This document shows positions 6,859 to 14,581 of a stretch of 27,394 nucleotides of DNA, piece by piece. The DNA comes from JAHFLV01 sp964367845 (GTDB lineage: Bacteria; Patescibacteriota; Minisyncoccia; Phycocordibacterales; DATGWK01), in contig CAYIYW010000006.1 in NCBI GenBank assembly GCA_964367845.1, positions 1 to 27,394 on the forward strand. The letters are read 5' to 3'. Position 1 is the first letter of the stretch. Every line of letters starts with the position of its first letter. The notes below the pieces were generated by a model. The model made no database searches. It was not told where the DNA came from and saw nothing but the letters and a program-made list of their open reading frames with translations. The position numbers were made by a program, and so were the translations under genes.

Positions 6859-7080
6859 ATGCAAGACAATAAACAACCTGTCAAAACCGTGTGCGGGGTA
6901 GTAACCGAGTCACTCCCGAACACGCTTTTTAAAGTGAAAATTGATGGGGCGGATGACGAAATGCTGGCCTATCTGGCGGGCAAAATGAGACTCCATAGAA
7001 TTAGAGTTCTCATCGGCGACAGAGTCAACATTGAGCTGGACCCGTATGGCGGCAAGGGCAGAATTGTAAAGCGTTTGTAA
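6859..7080 (+). CDS. infA: Translation initiation factor IF-1
   Basis: IF-1 binds the ribosomal A site during initiation. The 73-residue S1-like OB-fold protein shows the family pattern: GVVTESLPNTLFKVKI, then MLAYLAGKMRLHRIRVLIGDRVNIELDPY and GKGRIVKRL. The family is usually about 72 residues. The in-frame ATG at 6835 would add eight residues (MASIAIFE), but it overlaps the predicted -10 box, so ATG 6859 is preferred. It heads the ribosomal block and is followed one base later by rpmJ, the common bacterial order infA-rpmJ-rpsM-rpsK. Confidence 0.95.
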   Translation: MQDNKQPVKTVCGVVTESLPNTLFKVKIDGADDEMLAYLAGKMRLHRIRVLIGDRVNIELDPYGGKGRIVKRL

Positions 7081-7081
7081 A

Positions 7082-7198
7082 ATGAGGGTCAAATCATCCG
7101 TAAAAAAAAATTGCGCGAAATGCCAAATAGTCAGACGAAAGGGCTATCTGTATGTCGTCTGCAAAGGTAACCCGCGGCATAAGCAAAGACAGGGATAA
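7082..7198 (+). CDS. rpmJ: Ribosomal protein L36
   Basis: This is a 38-codon gene between infA and rpsM, found by translating the gap directly. The product begins MRVKSSVKKNCAKCQIV and ends PRHKQRQG, the hallmark ending of L36. It has the zinc-ribbon set C11, C14, C27, H33, so it is the zinc-binding type. The ATG is one base after the infA stop, and the TAA at 7196-7198 is two bases before rpsM. A run of nine A covers codons 8-10. Confidence 0.97.
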   Translation: MRVKSSVKKNCAKCQIVRRKGYLYVVCKGNPRHKQRQG

Positions 7199-7200
7199 TT

Positions 7201-7581
7201 ATGAGAATTTTAGGTATTACCATTCCTGATAATAAGCGACTTGAAATTGGGCTGACCACTCTTTTTGGAGTTGGCCGTCCGAGAGCGTTGTCAATTTTAT
7301 CCCAAGCCAAGGTTCCGTTCGGTCTAAAACCGCCGGAGCTTTCGGCAGACCAGGAAAACGCCATCAGAAAAATAATCGGGGAAGTCAAAATTGAAGGCGA
7401 CCTCAAACGCGAGGTTGAAGCAAACATAAAACGGCTTAAGGACATAAAGAGCTACCGAGGATTGCGGCATTCCCGTGGATTGCCGTCCCGCGGCCAGCGA
7501 ACAAAAACAAATTCAAGAACTCGACGCGGCAACGTCAGAAAGACCATGGGAAGCGGTAAAAAGACCTTAGATAAGAAATAA
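7201..7581 (+). CDS. rpsM: Ribosomal protein S13
   Basis: S13 sits in the head of the small subunit and contacts the large subunit and tRNAs. The 126-residue protein starts MRILGITIPDNKRLEIGLTT and has the helix-two-turn-helix region (FGVGRPRALSIL) and the strongly basic tail SYRGLRHSRGLPSRGQRTKTNSRTRRG typical of the family. The length is normal. A weak AGGGA lies about 8 bases before the ATG, inside the end of rpmJ, one of the few starts here with any Shine-Dalgarno resemblance. It is followed by rpsK after one base. Confidence 0.97.
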   Translation: MRILGITIPDNKRLEIGLTTLFGVGRPRALSILSQAKVPFGLKPPELSADQENAIRKIIGEVKIEGDLKREVEANIKRLKDIKSYRGLRHSRGLPSRGQRTKTNSRTRRGNVRKTMGSGKKTLDKK

Positions 7582-7582
7582 A

Positions 7583-8017
7583 ATGGGAAAACGAGCAATA
7601 AAAACTGGAGATGCCTCAACCGAGGCACCAGAAGTTAAAAAGGTTGAGAACGCCGTTTCCACAAAACGGAAAATTGAAAGCGCCCGTCTTTGCGTTGAAT
7701 CAACCTACAATAATACCAAACTGGTTTTGACCGATATGAGCGGTAATGCCATCGCCTCGCTGTCAAGCGGTGCTCTCGGTTTCGCCGGCGCAAAGAAGGG
7801 AACACCGTTCGCGGCGGCAAAAGTCGGTGAAGCCCTCGCTCTTAAGGCCCAAGCCGTGGGTGTGAAGGAAATCACTGTCTTCGTCAGAGGCGTCGGCTCC
7901 GGACGGGAAGCGGCAATCCGAGGATTTGTTTCAAGGGGCACGGCCATCAAGTCAATTTCCGACATCACGCCGGTGCCACATAACGGCCCCAAGCCACCCA
8001 GACCTCGTCGGGTCTAA
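7583..8017 (+). CDS. rpsK: Ribosomal protein S11
   Basis: S11 lies on the platform of the 30S subunit next to the mRNA exit path. The 144-residue protein has a non-conserved charged leader of about 32 residues, then the family core: ESTYNNTKLVLTDMSGNAIASLSSGALGF, KKGTPFAAAKVGEALALKA, VFVRGVGSGREAAIRG, and the C-terminal ITPVPHNGPKPPRPRRV. It is slightly longer than E. coli S11 (129) because of the leader. The start is one base after the rpsM stop, consistent with translational coupling. Confidence 0.97.
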   Translation: MGKRAIKTGDASTEAPEVKKVENAVSTKRKIESARLCVESTYNNTKLVLTDMSGNAIASLSSGALGFAGAKKGTPFAAAKVGEALALKAQAVGVKEITVFVRGVGSGREAAIRGFVSRGTAIKSISDITPVPHNGPKPPRPRRV

Positions 8018-8025
8018 AAATCGCC

Positions 8026-8640
8026 ATGATTATCGGACCAAAATACAAAATTGCCCGTCGCCTGAATGCGCCTGTGTTTGAGAAAACACAGTCGCAAAAA
8101 TTCGCGTTGTCTCAGGCCCGAAAATCCAAAAAAAGCGTTAGCCGCGGTCCAAGGCAAAAATCCGCTTACGGAGAACAAATGATAGAGAAGCAAAAAGCCA
8201 GATTTACATATCTGTTAAGCGAAAAACAATTCTCCAATTATGTCAGGAAGGCAATCGCCGGAAAGGATAGCACCGTGCCGACTTTATTTGGGTTGCTTGA
8301 AGGCCGTTTGGATAACGTCGTGTACCGAATCGGTCTTGCCACGACGAGGTCGGGCGCCCGCCAGATGACCTCGCACGGTCATGTCACGGTCAACGGCAAA
8401 AGAGTGAACATTCCGTCCTTTCGGGTTTCGGAGGGCGATATCATCAGTGTCCGAGAAGGCAGTGCAAAAAAACCATTGTTTGCCGGCGCTTCGGAACGAA
8501 TGAGAAATTTCACTCCGCCGATTTGGATTAAAACCGATCCGGAGAAAATTCAGGCCGTCATCATCGGAAAGCCGTCAATGGTGAGCAGGACTGACGCCCT
8601 GTTTGACCTGAATTTGGTGATTGAGTTTTATAGTCGTTAA
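8026..8640 (+). CDS. rpsD: Ribosomal protein S4
   Basis: S4 starts 30S assembly by binding the 5' domain of 16S rRNA, and in several bacteria it represses its own operon. The 204-residue protein has the S4 N-terminal helices (GPKYKIARRLN, YGEQMIEKQKARFTYLLSEKQF) and the S4 RNA-binding fold (LEGRLDNVVYRIGLATTRSGARQMTSHGHVTVNGKRVNIPS). The N-terminus has no zinc cysteines, so this is a C-minus form. An 8-bp perfect hairpin with a GAGA loop lies within codons 16-22 and is listed separately. The ATG is 8 bases after rpsK. Confidence 0.97.
   Translation: MIIGPKYKIARRLNAPVFEKTQSQKFALSQARKSKKSVSRGPRQKSAYGEQMIEKQKARFTYLLSEKQFSNYVRKAIAGKDSTVPTLFGLLEGRLDNVVYRIGLATTRSGARQMTSHGHVTVNGKRVNIPSFRVSEGDIISVREGSAKKPLFAGASERMRNFTPPIWIKTDPEKIQAVIIGKPSMVSRTDALFDLNLVIEFYSR
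8072..8091 (+). promoter_or_regulatory. Perfect hairpin with GNRA-type loop inside rpsD
   Basis: CTGTGTTT (8072-8079) and AAACACAG (8084-8091) pair perfectly around the four-base loop GAGA, a GNRA tetraloop. It lies 46 bases after the rpsD start codon. Because S4 is a known autogenous regulator in other bacteria, a translational control element is possible. It could also be chance or codon-driven. Confidence 0.35.
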
Positions 8641-8662
8641 TTTATTATTTTTTTATATTTTT

Positions 8663-9619
8663 ATGATTCACCATTCAATTGTTCTACCTTCAAAGCCAAA
8701 GGTTGTCAGCGAGAACGGCTTCGTAGGCATATATGAGATTGACGGTTTTTACCCGGGCTTCGGCCATACTTTGGGTAACTCATTGCGCCGAATGATTTTG
8801 TCGTCTCTGCCCGGAGCGTCAATCACTTCCGTCAAAATCGCCACCGTCAACCACGAATTTTCCACCATTAGCGGGGTAAAAGAGGATGTCATAACTCTGC
8901 TTTTAAACCTGAAGAAAATACGGATAAACATGCTGACCGATGAACCCCAAACGCTCGTTCTGAAAATTAAGGGCATCCAAGAAATTAAGGCCGGTGATAT
9001 AAAAGCGCCCGGCCAAGTGACAATTCTCAATCCGGAATTAATCGTCGCCCACACAACTGAAAAAAATTCCGAACTTTCAATGGAAATCACGGTTGAAAAA
9101 GGTCTGGGATTTGTTTCCAAGGAATCGTTGCAGAAAAACCGAGTGGATATCGGCACAATCGCCGTTGACGCCGTTTTTACGCCAATTAAAAAGGTCAGCT
9201 ATGAGGTTGAGAATATGCGAGTCGGCGACCGAACTGATTTCAATCGTCTACGAATCAATATTGAGACCGACGGTTCAATCACGCCACGCGAGGCCCTTGA
9301 AAAAGCAATTGAAATAATGATTCATCAACTCAAAGCCATCGTCGGCTTTAAAGAGGAAGCGCCGATTCCAAGCGACAACGCCACCGCCAAGGACTCCAAA
9401 GGAGAAAAGGAATTAGACCAAGAATTCCTTAAGACCAGAATTGAGACCATGGAGCTCTCCCAGAGAACAATAAATGCCTTGACGGCGGTCAATATTAGAA
9501 CGGTCGGCGGTTTAGTCAGAAAGAGCAAGAATGATATTTTGGAAATTGACGGTCTGGGCGCCAAAGGTATCGGTGAGATAAAGAAGGTTCTGGGCGATTT
9601 TGGGGTCTCACTTAAATAA
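8663..9619 (+). CDS. rpoA: RNA polymerase alpha subunit
   Basis: Alpha dimerises to nucleate RNA polymerase assembly. The 318-residue protein has the N-terminal assembly domain (YEIDGFYPGFGHTLGNSLRRMILSSLPG, with FSTISGVKEDV) and a C-terminal domain from about residue 255 (ELSQRTINALTAVNIRTVGGL to GLGAKGIGEIKKVLGDFG). The positions equal to E. coli R265, N268 and K298 are R, N and K, so UP-element binding may be kept. The start is ATG 8663 (MIHHSIVLPSKPKVV); an upstream TTG at 8621 would overlap rpsD and add a hydrophobic stretch alien to the family. The 22-base gap after rpsD is almost pure A/T. Confidence 0.97.
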   Translation: MIHHSIVLPSKPKVVSENGFVGIYEIDGFYPGFGHTLGNSLRRMILSSLPGASITSVKIATVNHEFSTISGVKEDVITLLLNLKKIRINMLTDEPQTLVLKIKGIQEIKAGDIKAPGQVTILNPELIVAHTTEKNSELSMEITVEKGLGFVSKESLQKNRVDIGTIAVDAVFTPIKKVSYEVENMRVGDRTDFNRLRINIETDGSITPREALEKAIEIMIHQLKAIVGFKEEAPIPSDNATAKDSKGEKELDQEFLKTRIETMELSQRTINALTAVNIRTVGGLVRKSKNDILEIDGLGAKGIGEIKKVLGDFGVSLK

Positions 9620-9631
9620 TTAAACGAGATG

Positions 9632-9640
9632 TGTTATAGT
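9632..9640 (+). promoter_or_regulatory. Possible extended -10 promoter before rplQ
   Basis: TGT precedes TATAGT (9635-9640), with a weak TTAAAT 17 bases upstream (9612-9617). The predicted start near 9647 gives a leader of about 8 bases before the rplQ ATG at 9655. It may add expression of rplQ-rplM-rpsI independent of rpoA. Confidence 0.4.
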
Positions 9641-9654
9641 GTCATGCCACCGCG

Positions 9655-10002
9655 ATGAGACATCATAGCAAAATAAAAAAATTCGGAAGAGAACGGAACC
9701 AGCGACATGCTCTGATTCGGTCACTCGCCGTATCTCTCGTCAGAGATGGCAAAATCAAATCAACCGAACAAAAGGCAAAGGCCTTAAGGCCATTCATTGA
9801 AAGATTGGTGACAAACGGGAAAAAAAAGACCCTGGCCGCCCGACGCGGCATTGCCAATGAAATCGGCGACAAAAGCGCGGGACTGATTGTTAAAACAATC
9901 AGTCCAAAATATAGCGACCGGAACGGCGGTTACACCAGAGTTACAAAACTTGTCCGACGGGCAAGCGACGGAGCGAAACAAGCGATAATTGAATTTGTGT
10001 AA
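9655..10002 (+). CDS. rplQ: Ribosomal protein L17
   Basis: L17 lies near the peptide exit of the large subunit. The 115-residue protein has the family opening (MRHHSKIKKFGRERNQRHALIRSLAVSLV), the helix with KIKSTEQKAKALRPFIERLVT, and the conserved C-terminal GGYTRVTKLVRRASDGAKQAIIEFV. The length is normal for short bacterial L17. An ATG at 9644 is out of frame. It lies directly after rpoA, the usual alpha-operon position, and 1 base before rplM. Confidence 0.97.
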   Translation: MRHHSKIKKFGRERNQRHALIRSLAVSLVRDGKIKSTEQKAKALRPFIERLVTNGKKKTLAARRGIANEIGDKSAGLIVKTISPKYSDRNGGYTRVTKLVRRASDGAKQAIIEFV

Positions 10003-10003
10003 T

Positions 10004-10348
10004 ATGAAATACACTATTGATTCAACCAATAAGTCCATCGGCCGAGTCGCCAGCGAGGCGGCAACTGTTCTGATGGGCAAAAAAACGACAGGATACGCGC
10101 GAAATATCATCGCCCCCGTTGAAGTCCACATTACCAATGCCGCCAAAGTAAAAATGAGCTCTAAAAAATTGTCTGACACGGTTTTTAAGCATCACACGGG
10201 CTATCGCGGCGGTCTTAAGGAAATGGCCTTGAGTCAATTTTTGAAGGAAAAGGGTTACCGAGAGCTTTTCAGGAAAACGGTTTACGGGATGCTTCCAACC
10301 AACAAATTGCGTCCAAAAATGATTAAAAACCTTTATATTACCGAATAA
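10004..10348 (+). CDS. rplM: Ribosomal protein L13, short at both ends
   Basis: L13 is an early 50S assembly protein. The 114-residue product aligns with the family core: YTIDSTNKSIGRVASEAATVLMGK, the KMSSKK segment, KHHTGYRGGLKE, and KTVYGMLPTNKLRPKMIKNLYI. E. coli L13 has 142 residues; about 13 N-terminal residues before the WYVVDATGK-equivalent strand and about 14 at the C-terminus are absent. An upstream in-frame TTG at 9989 adds only five unrelated residues and overlaps rplQ, so ATG 10004 is used. It forms the usual rplM-rpsI pair. Confidence 0.95.
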   Translation: MKYTIDSTNKSIGRVASEAATVLMGKKTTGYARNIIAPVEVHITNAAKVKMSSKKLSDTVFKHHTGYRGGLKEMALSQFLKEKGYRELFRKTVYGMLPTNKLRPKMIKNLYITE

Positions 10349-10351
10349 AAA

Positions 10352-10780
10352 GTGAATACACCTGAAATAAAAAAGAACACAGCGGACAGTGACAGATATG
10401 TGGAGGCCGTTGGCCGACGAAAGACAGCTATTGCCCGAGTTCGGCTTTTTGAAACGACCAAGACCTCTTTCCTCGTAAACGACCAAAACCTTGCAACTTA
10501 TTTCCCGACCGAACAACTTCAGGTCACCGTCAAGGAACCATTTACAAAAGTCAAATTGTCCGCAAAGTTTAAGGTTCTGGCTCACATCAATGGTGGCGGA
10601 ATCAGCGCTCAAGCCGAAGCTCTTCGCCACGGCATTTCAAGGGCCATCATCTTATACGACCAAACGCTTAGAAAGGAAATCAAACATTTTGGATTTCTGA
10701 AACGGGACCCGCGAGCCAAGGAGAGACGCAAGTTCGGTCTGAAAAAAGCGCGCAAATCCCCGCAGTGGTCAAAGCGATAA
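10352..10780 (+). CDS. rpsI: Ribosomal protein S9
   Basis: S9 reaches the P-site tRNA through its C-terminal tail. The 142-residue protein has a short variable leader followed by YVEAVGRRKTAIARVRLF, then VKEPFTKVKLSAKFKVLAHINGGGISAQAEALRHGISRAI and the canonical tail RDPRAKERRKFGLKKARKSPQWSKR ending in K-R, as required at the P site. The start is a GTG three bases after the rplM stop; no in-frame ATG precedes the conserved core. Confidence 0.96.
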   Translation: MNTPEIKKNTADSDRYVEAVGRRKTAIARVRLFETTKTSFLVNDQNLATYFPTEQLQVTVKEPFTKVKLSAKFKVLAHINGGGISAQAEALRHGISRAIILYDQTLRKEIKHFGFLKRDPRAKERRKFGLKKARKSPQWSKR

Positions 10781-10786
10781 CGCCTT

Positions 10787-11407
10787 ATGGAGAATCCGAG
10801 GGACAAAAAAAAAATAGATACTGAAAATCAAAACCAAAACCCGCCAATTCCCGAAGAACTGAAATTTGAGCCCGAAATCGCCGATAACGGTGAGTATCCG
10901 AATCAGCAAAAAGACCTGATTGCCGAATTACGGAAGAAACTTAAAAAAAGTGAGGACGAAAAAAAGGAATACCTTTTGGGCTGGCAAAGGGCCAAAGCCG
11001 ATTACATAAATTCTCGGAGGCAAGACGAGCAGGACAACGAATTAGTGGTCAAGTTTGCAGAAGCCAAATTGCTTTCTGAATTGGTGCCCGTGCTTGACAG
11101 CTTTGATATCGCCTTTGCCAGCAAGGAAAAAACGACTGAACTGCCAAAAGAATGGGAAAGGGGAGTGGAACAAATTCGCAATCAGCTTCGCTCCGTTCTT
11201 CAGGAGCACAAATTGGAGATAATTGACCCTGCGGGGAGGCCGTTTGACCCTCGCGAGGCCGAGACAATCGGGTTTGTTGATACAGGAAATTCCGACGAGG
11301 ATGATATGGTTATTTCAGTTATTCAAAAGGGTTATAAATTGCACGAGCGAGTGCTTCGTCCGGCCAAAGTCAGAGTGGCTAAACATTCGGGACCGGAAAG
11401 GACTTGA
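10787..11407 (+). CDS. grpE: GrpE nucleotide exchange factor
   Basis: GrpE releases ADP from DnaK. The 206-residue protein has a charged, disordered N-terminus, a long helix (about 35-90, DLIAELRKKLKKSEDEKKEYLLGWQRAKADYINSRRQ) and the C-terminal beta region with IDPAGRPFDPREAETIGFVD and VISVIQKGYKLHERVLRPAKVRVAK, the family signature. Ten consecutive A (10805-10814) cover codons 7-10. Gain or loss of one A leads to a stop within four codons, so polymerase slippage there would lower full-length product. It begins 6 bases after rpsI without a Shine-Dalgarno sequence. Confidence 0.96.
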   Translation: MENPRDKKKIDTENQNQNPPIPEELKFEPEIADNGEYPNQQKDLIAELRKKLKKSEDEKKEYLLGWQRAKADYINSRRQDEQDNELVVKFAEAKLLSELVPVLDSFDIAFASKEKTTELPKEWERGVEQIRNQLRSVLQEHKLEIIDPAGRPFDPREAETIGFVDTGNSDEDDMVISVIQKGYKLHERVLRPAKVRVAKHSGPERT

Positions 11408-11432
11408 AATCAATCGGCTGGACGAATATACT
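11404..11432 (+). promoter_or_regulatory. Sigma70-type promoter for dnaK-dnaJ
   Basis: TTGAAA (11404-11409) and TATACT (11427-11432) are exactly 17 bases apart, the best two-box promoter in the window. The -35 box overlaps the end of grpE. The predicted start near 11439 gives a leader of about 35 bases. There is no CIRCE inverted repeat (TTAGCACTC-N9-GAGTGCTAA). A small palindrome TTTATT-A-AATAAA at 11451-11463 sits in the leader. Confidence 0.65.
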
Positions 11433-11473
11433 TTTCACACATTAAGATTATTTATTAAATAAACAAAAGAACC

Positions 11474-13396
11474 ATGGCTAAAATAATCGGAATTGATCTC
11501 GGAACAACAAATTCGGCTGTTGCCGTCATGGATATGGGTGGCCCAAAAATCCTTGAGAATTCGGAAGGTGGCAGAACGACTCCGTCCATCGTCGCGACAT
11601 CCAAAACAGGCGAACGATTGGTCGGCTTGCTTGCCAGACGACAGTCGGTGACAAATCCAAAGGGAACGATTACGGGCATAAAACGATTCATCGGACATAT
11701 CTTTGACGACCCGGCGGTTCAGCGCGACCGGGCAAATGTTCCGTACGAGGTGGTGAAGAGCGCCAACAGCGGTGTCCTCGCAAAAATGTCCGGCAAAGAT
11801 TATCGGCCGGAAGAAATTTCTGCGATGATTCTCGCCAAGCTCAAGGCCGATGCTGAAGCCAAACTTGGCGGAAAAATTACAGAGGCGGTTATCACTGTTC
11901 CGGCCTACTTTAACGACGCCCAAAGAAAAGCCACGAAGGACGCCGGTCAAATCGCCGGTCTTGATGTTAAAAGAATCATCAACGAGCCGACGGCGGCCGC
12001 CCTTGCCTACGGTTTCAATAAAAAGAAAGAGGAGAAAATCGCCGTCTTTGATTTTGGAGGCGGAACATTTGACATTTCAATACTGGAAGTCGGCGATGAA
12101 GTCGTGGAGGTCAAGTCAACCGACGGCGATAGTCACTTGGGGGGTCGGGATATTGACCAGAAAATAATCAATTGGCTGGCCGACCAATTCAAGAAGGAAC
12201 AGGGCATTGATTTGCGCTCGGATGCCTTTGCCCTCCAACGACTGGACGAAGCGGCTGAAAAGGCCAAAATTGAGCTTTCTACGGCCGTTGAAACAGAAAT
12301 CAATATTCCTTTCATTACTTCAGACGCTTCCGGACCAAAACATTTTGTCCTGAAAATGACTCGGGCGAAACTTGAAGAACTCACGGCCGAGTTCATAGAC
12401 CGAGCGTTGATGATTACCAAACGGGCAATGGAGGCCTCGCCGTTCAAGGTTGGAGAACTCAACGAGGTTATCCTCGTCGGTGGCCAGACGCGAATGCCCA
12501 AAATTGTTGAGGAGGTCAAAAAATTCTTCGGTAAGGAACCGAACAAATCCATCAATCCCGATGAGGTTGTGGCTCTTGGAGCGGCGATTCAGGGTGGCAT
12601 TATCACCGGCGACGTTAAAGATATTTTGCTCCTTGACGTTATTCCGCTTTCGCTCGGTATTGAGACCATGGGCGGAGTGGCGACAAAACTTATTGAAAAA
12701 AATACGACGGTTCCGGCTTCAAAATCGCAAATCTTTTCAACCGCCTCCGACAATCAGACATCGGTTGAAATCCATGTCCTACAGGGCGAGAGGCCAATGG
12801 CCACCGACAATAAAAGTTTGGGGCGCTTCATTCTTGACGGTATTCCTACATCGCCCCGCGGTATGCCACAGGTTGAAGTTACTTTTGACATAGACGCAAA
12901 CGGCATCTTGAGTGTTAAAGCCAAGGACAAAGCAAGCAATCGCGAGCAATCAATTCGGATTGAGGCCAGCTCCGGTCTTTCCAAGGACGACATAGAAAAA
13001 ATGAAACGAGAGGCCGATGTCCATGCCGAGGAAGACAGGAAGAAAAAAGAGACGGCCGAATCCAGAAATATCGCCGAGCAACTTATTTATGTCGCCGAAA
13101 AGTCCCTGACCGATGCCGGAGCCAAAGTGCCTGACAACGTAAAAAAAACCATAACCGAAAAGGTAGACGCCCTTAAAAAAATAAAGGAGACAGGTGACGC
13201 TGATGCGATAAAGAAGGCCACCGCCGAGCTTTCGGCGGAAACCCAAAAAATCGGTCAGTATGTATCGCAAAATAATACCCAGGGCGGACAGACAGCCGGC
13301 GGTCCGACAGAAGGAAATCCCGCCGACGGAAATTCAAAAGACAATGTCCGCGATGCGGAATTCAAGGAAAAACCTGACGACACTCCACCGAAATAA
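11474..13396 (+). CDS. dnaK: Chaperone DnaK (Hsp70)
   Basis: DnaK binds exposed hydrophobic peptides under ATP control. The 640-residue protein has the nucleotide-binding signatures IIGIDLGTTNSAVAVMD (start), VFDFGGGTFDISILEV (about 193-208) and VILVGGQTRMPKIVEEV (about 334-350). The hydrophobic linker DILLLDVIPLSLGIETMGG leads to the substrate-binding domain (VEVTFDIDANGILSVKAKDK). The C-terminal lid ends in a Gly/Asn/Thr-rich stretch and DAEFKE, as in DnaK. The length is standard. It is flanked by its co-chaperones grpE and dnaJ and has its own promoter. Confidence 0.98.
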   Translation: MAKIIGIDLGTTNSAVAVMDMGGPKILENSEGGRTTPSIVATSKTGERLVGLLARRQSVTNPKGTITGIKRFIGHIFDDPAVQRDRANVPYEVVKSANSGVLAKMSGKDYRPEEISAMILAKLKADAEAKLGGKITEAVITVPAYFNDAQRKATKDAGQIAGLDVKRIINEPTAAALAYGFNKKKEEKIAVFDFGGGTFDISILEVGDEVVEVKSTDGDSHLGGRDIDQKIINWLADQFKKEQGIDLRSDAFALQRLDEAAEKAKIELSTAVETEINIPFITSDASGPKHFVLKMTRAKLEELTAEFIDRALMITKRAMEASPFKVGELNEVILVGGQTRMPKIVEEVKKFFGKEPNKSINPDEVVALGAAIQGGIITGDVKDILLLDVIPLSLGIETMGGVATKLIEKNTTVPASKSQIFSTASDNQTSVEIHVLQGERPMATDNKSLGRFILDGIPTSPRGMPQVEVTFDIDANGILSVKAKDKASNREQSIRIEASSGLSKDDIEKMKREADVHAEEDRKKKETAESRNIAEQLIYVAEKSLTDAGAKVPDNVKKTITEKVDALKKIKETGDADAIKKATAELSAETQKIGQYVSQNNTQGGQTAGGPTEGNPADGNSKDNVRDAEFKEKPDDTPPK

Positions 13397-13443
13397 AAAA
13401 ATGGTGGCGGGGCTAAACATTAAAATAGGCGCATCAAAATAAA

Positions 13444-14529
13444 ATGGCTAAAGATTATTATCAAATCCTCGGCATAGATAAAAAGGCGTCAAAGGATGAT
13501 GTGAAAAAGGCCTTTAGGACGCTTGCTCACAAACATCATCCGGACAAAAAGGGCGGTGACGAGGCAAAATTCAAGGAAATAAACGAGGCATACACCGTGC
13601 TGTCCGACGAGAAAAAACGCGCCGAGTATGACGCGTACGGCCGAGTTTTTTCCGACGGCCAAGGTCCGGGCTCCGGCGCCGGCCAAAACGGCGGGTTTGG
13701 CGGTTTTGATTTTTCTCAATTCACTCAAGGCGGGAACGGATTCGGCGATATGAATTTTGGCGATATTTTTTCCGATTTCTTCGGGGGAGGCAGGGGCGAG
13801 CGTTCGCGGCGCGGGCGCGATATTTCCATTGACGCCGAACTGTCATTTGAAGAAGCAATTTTCGGCGTAACGAGAAAAATTCTGTTGAACAAAACCTCAA
13901 CCTGCCGGACATGCAATGGTTCAGGCGGAGCACCGGGAACCCAACTATCCACCTGCAAGACCTGCAACGGCAAAGGCAAAATTCGGGAGGTTAGGGGAAC
14001 TATTTTGGGTTCTTTTGCGACCGAACGAGTATGCGGCGCGTGCCACGGCAACGGCAAGGTTCCAAATGAAAAATGTAAGACCTGCGGCGGAGCCGGCGTT
14101 ACCCGCCAGGAAAATGAAATCAGCGTTAAAATTCCGGCTGGAATAGAGAACGGCGAAATGATTAGGTTGACAGCGGCCGGAGAAAGCGTTTCCGGCGGCT
14201 CGCCGGGCGATTTGTATATAAAAGTTCACGTTAAAAGACATCCTGTTTTTAGAAAGGAAGGGTTGAACCTGCTCACCGACCTAAAAGTAAAACTTTCCGA
14301 CGCGCTTCTCGGCGCCGAGTATTCATTAAAAACACTTGACGGTAATGTGGCGATAAAAATTCCCGCCCACATATCTTTCGGCGAGGTCTTGCGAATCAAG
14401 GGCAAAGGCGTACCGAGCGACCGAGGCCACAGGGGCGACCTGATGGTCAGAATTATCATTGAACTGCCGCAGACCCTCTCCCGCGAAGCCCGCAAAAAAA
14501 TTGAGGAGTTGAAAAGAGAGGGGGTGTAG
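13444..14529 (+). CDS. dnaJ: Chaperone DnaJ (Hsp40, type I)
   Basis: DnaJ delivers substrates to DnaK and stimulates its ATPase. The 361-residue protein has a J-domain with H32-P33-D34, a Gly/Phe-rich linker (about 71-116), four CxxCxGxG zinc repeats (C154/C157, C171/C174, C197/C200, C211/C214) and the C-terminal substrate domains, with GDLYIKVHVKRHPVFRKEGLNL and GEVLRIKGKGVP. It is a full type I DnaJ. It starts 47 bases after dnaK and ends before the terminator at 14582. Confidence 0.97.
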   Translation: MAKDYYQILGIDKKASKDDVKKAFRTLAHKHHPDKKGGDEAKFKEINEAYTVLSDEKKRAEYDAYGRVFSDGQGPGSGAGQNGGFGGFDFSQFTQGGNGFGDMNFGDIFSDFFGGGRGERSRRGRDISIDAELSFEEAIFGVTRKILLNKTSTCRTCNGSGGAPGTQLSTCKTCNGKGKIREVRGTILGSFATERVCGACHGNGKVPNEKCKTCGGAGVTRQENEISVKIPAGIENGEMIRLTAAGESVSGGSPGDLYIKVHVKRHPVFRKEGLNLLTDLKVKLSDALLGAEYSLKTLDGNVAIKIPAHISFGEVLRIKGKGVPSDRGHRGDLMVRIIIELPQTLSREARKKIEELKREGV

Positions 14530-14581
14530 GTCTCAGTCAATTAGTTAAAATCCGCAATTGAAAAACGCCCAACCAGTGGTT

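Noticed and set aside
8621..8662. Upstream TTG start for rpoA
   Set aside because: It would overlap rpsD and add a hydrophobic leader not found in alpha subunits; ATG 8663 begins the conserved region.
10022..10630. 202-codon open frame on the - strand across rplM and rpsI
   Set aside because: It is fully antisense to two certain ribosomal genes and shows no recognisable domain.
11433..11473. CIRCE heat-shock operator upstream of dnaK
   Set aside because: No TTAGCACTC/GAGTGCTAA repeat is present; only a 13-base A/T palindrome is seen.
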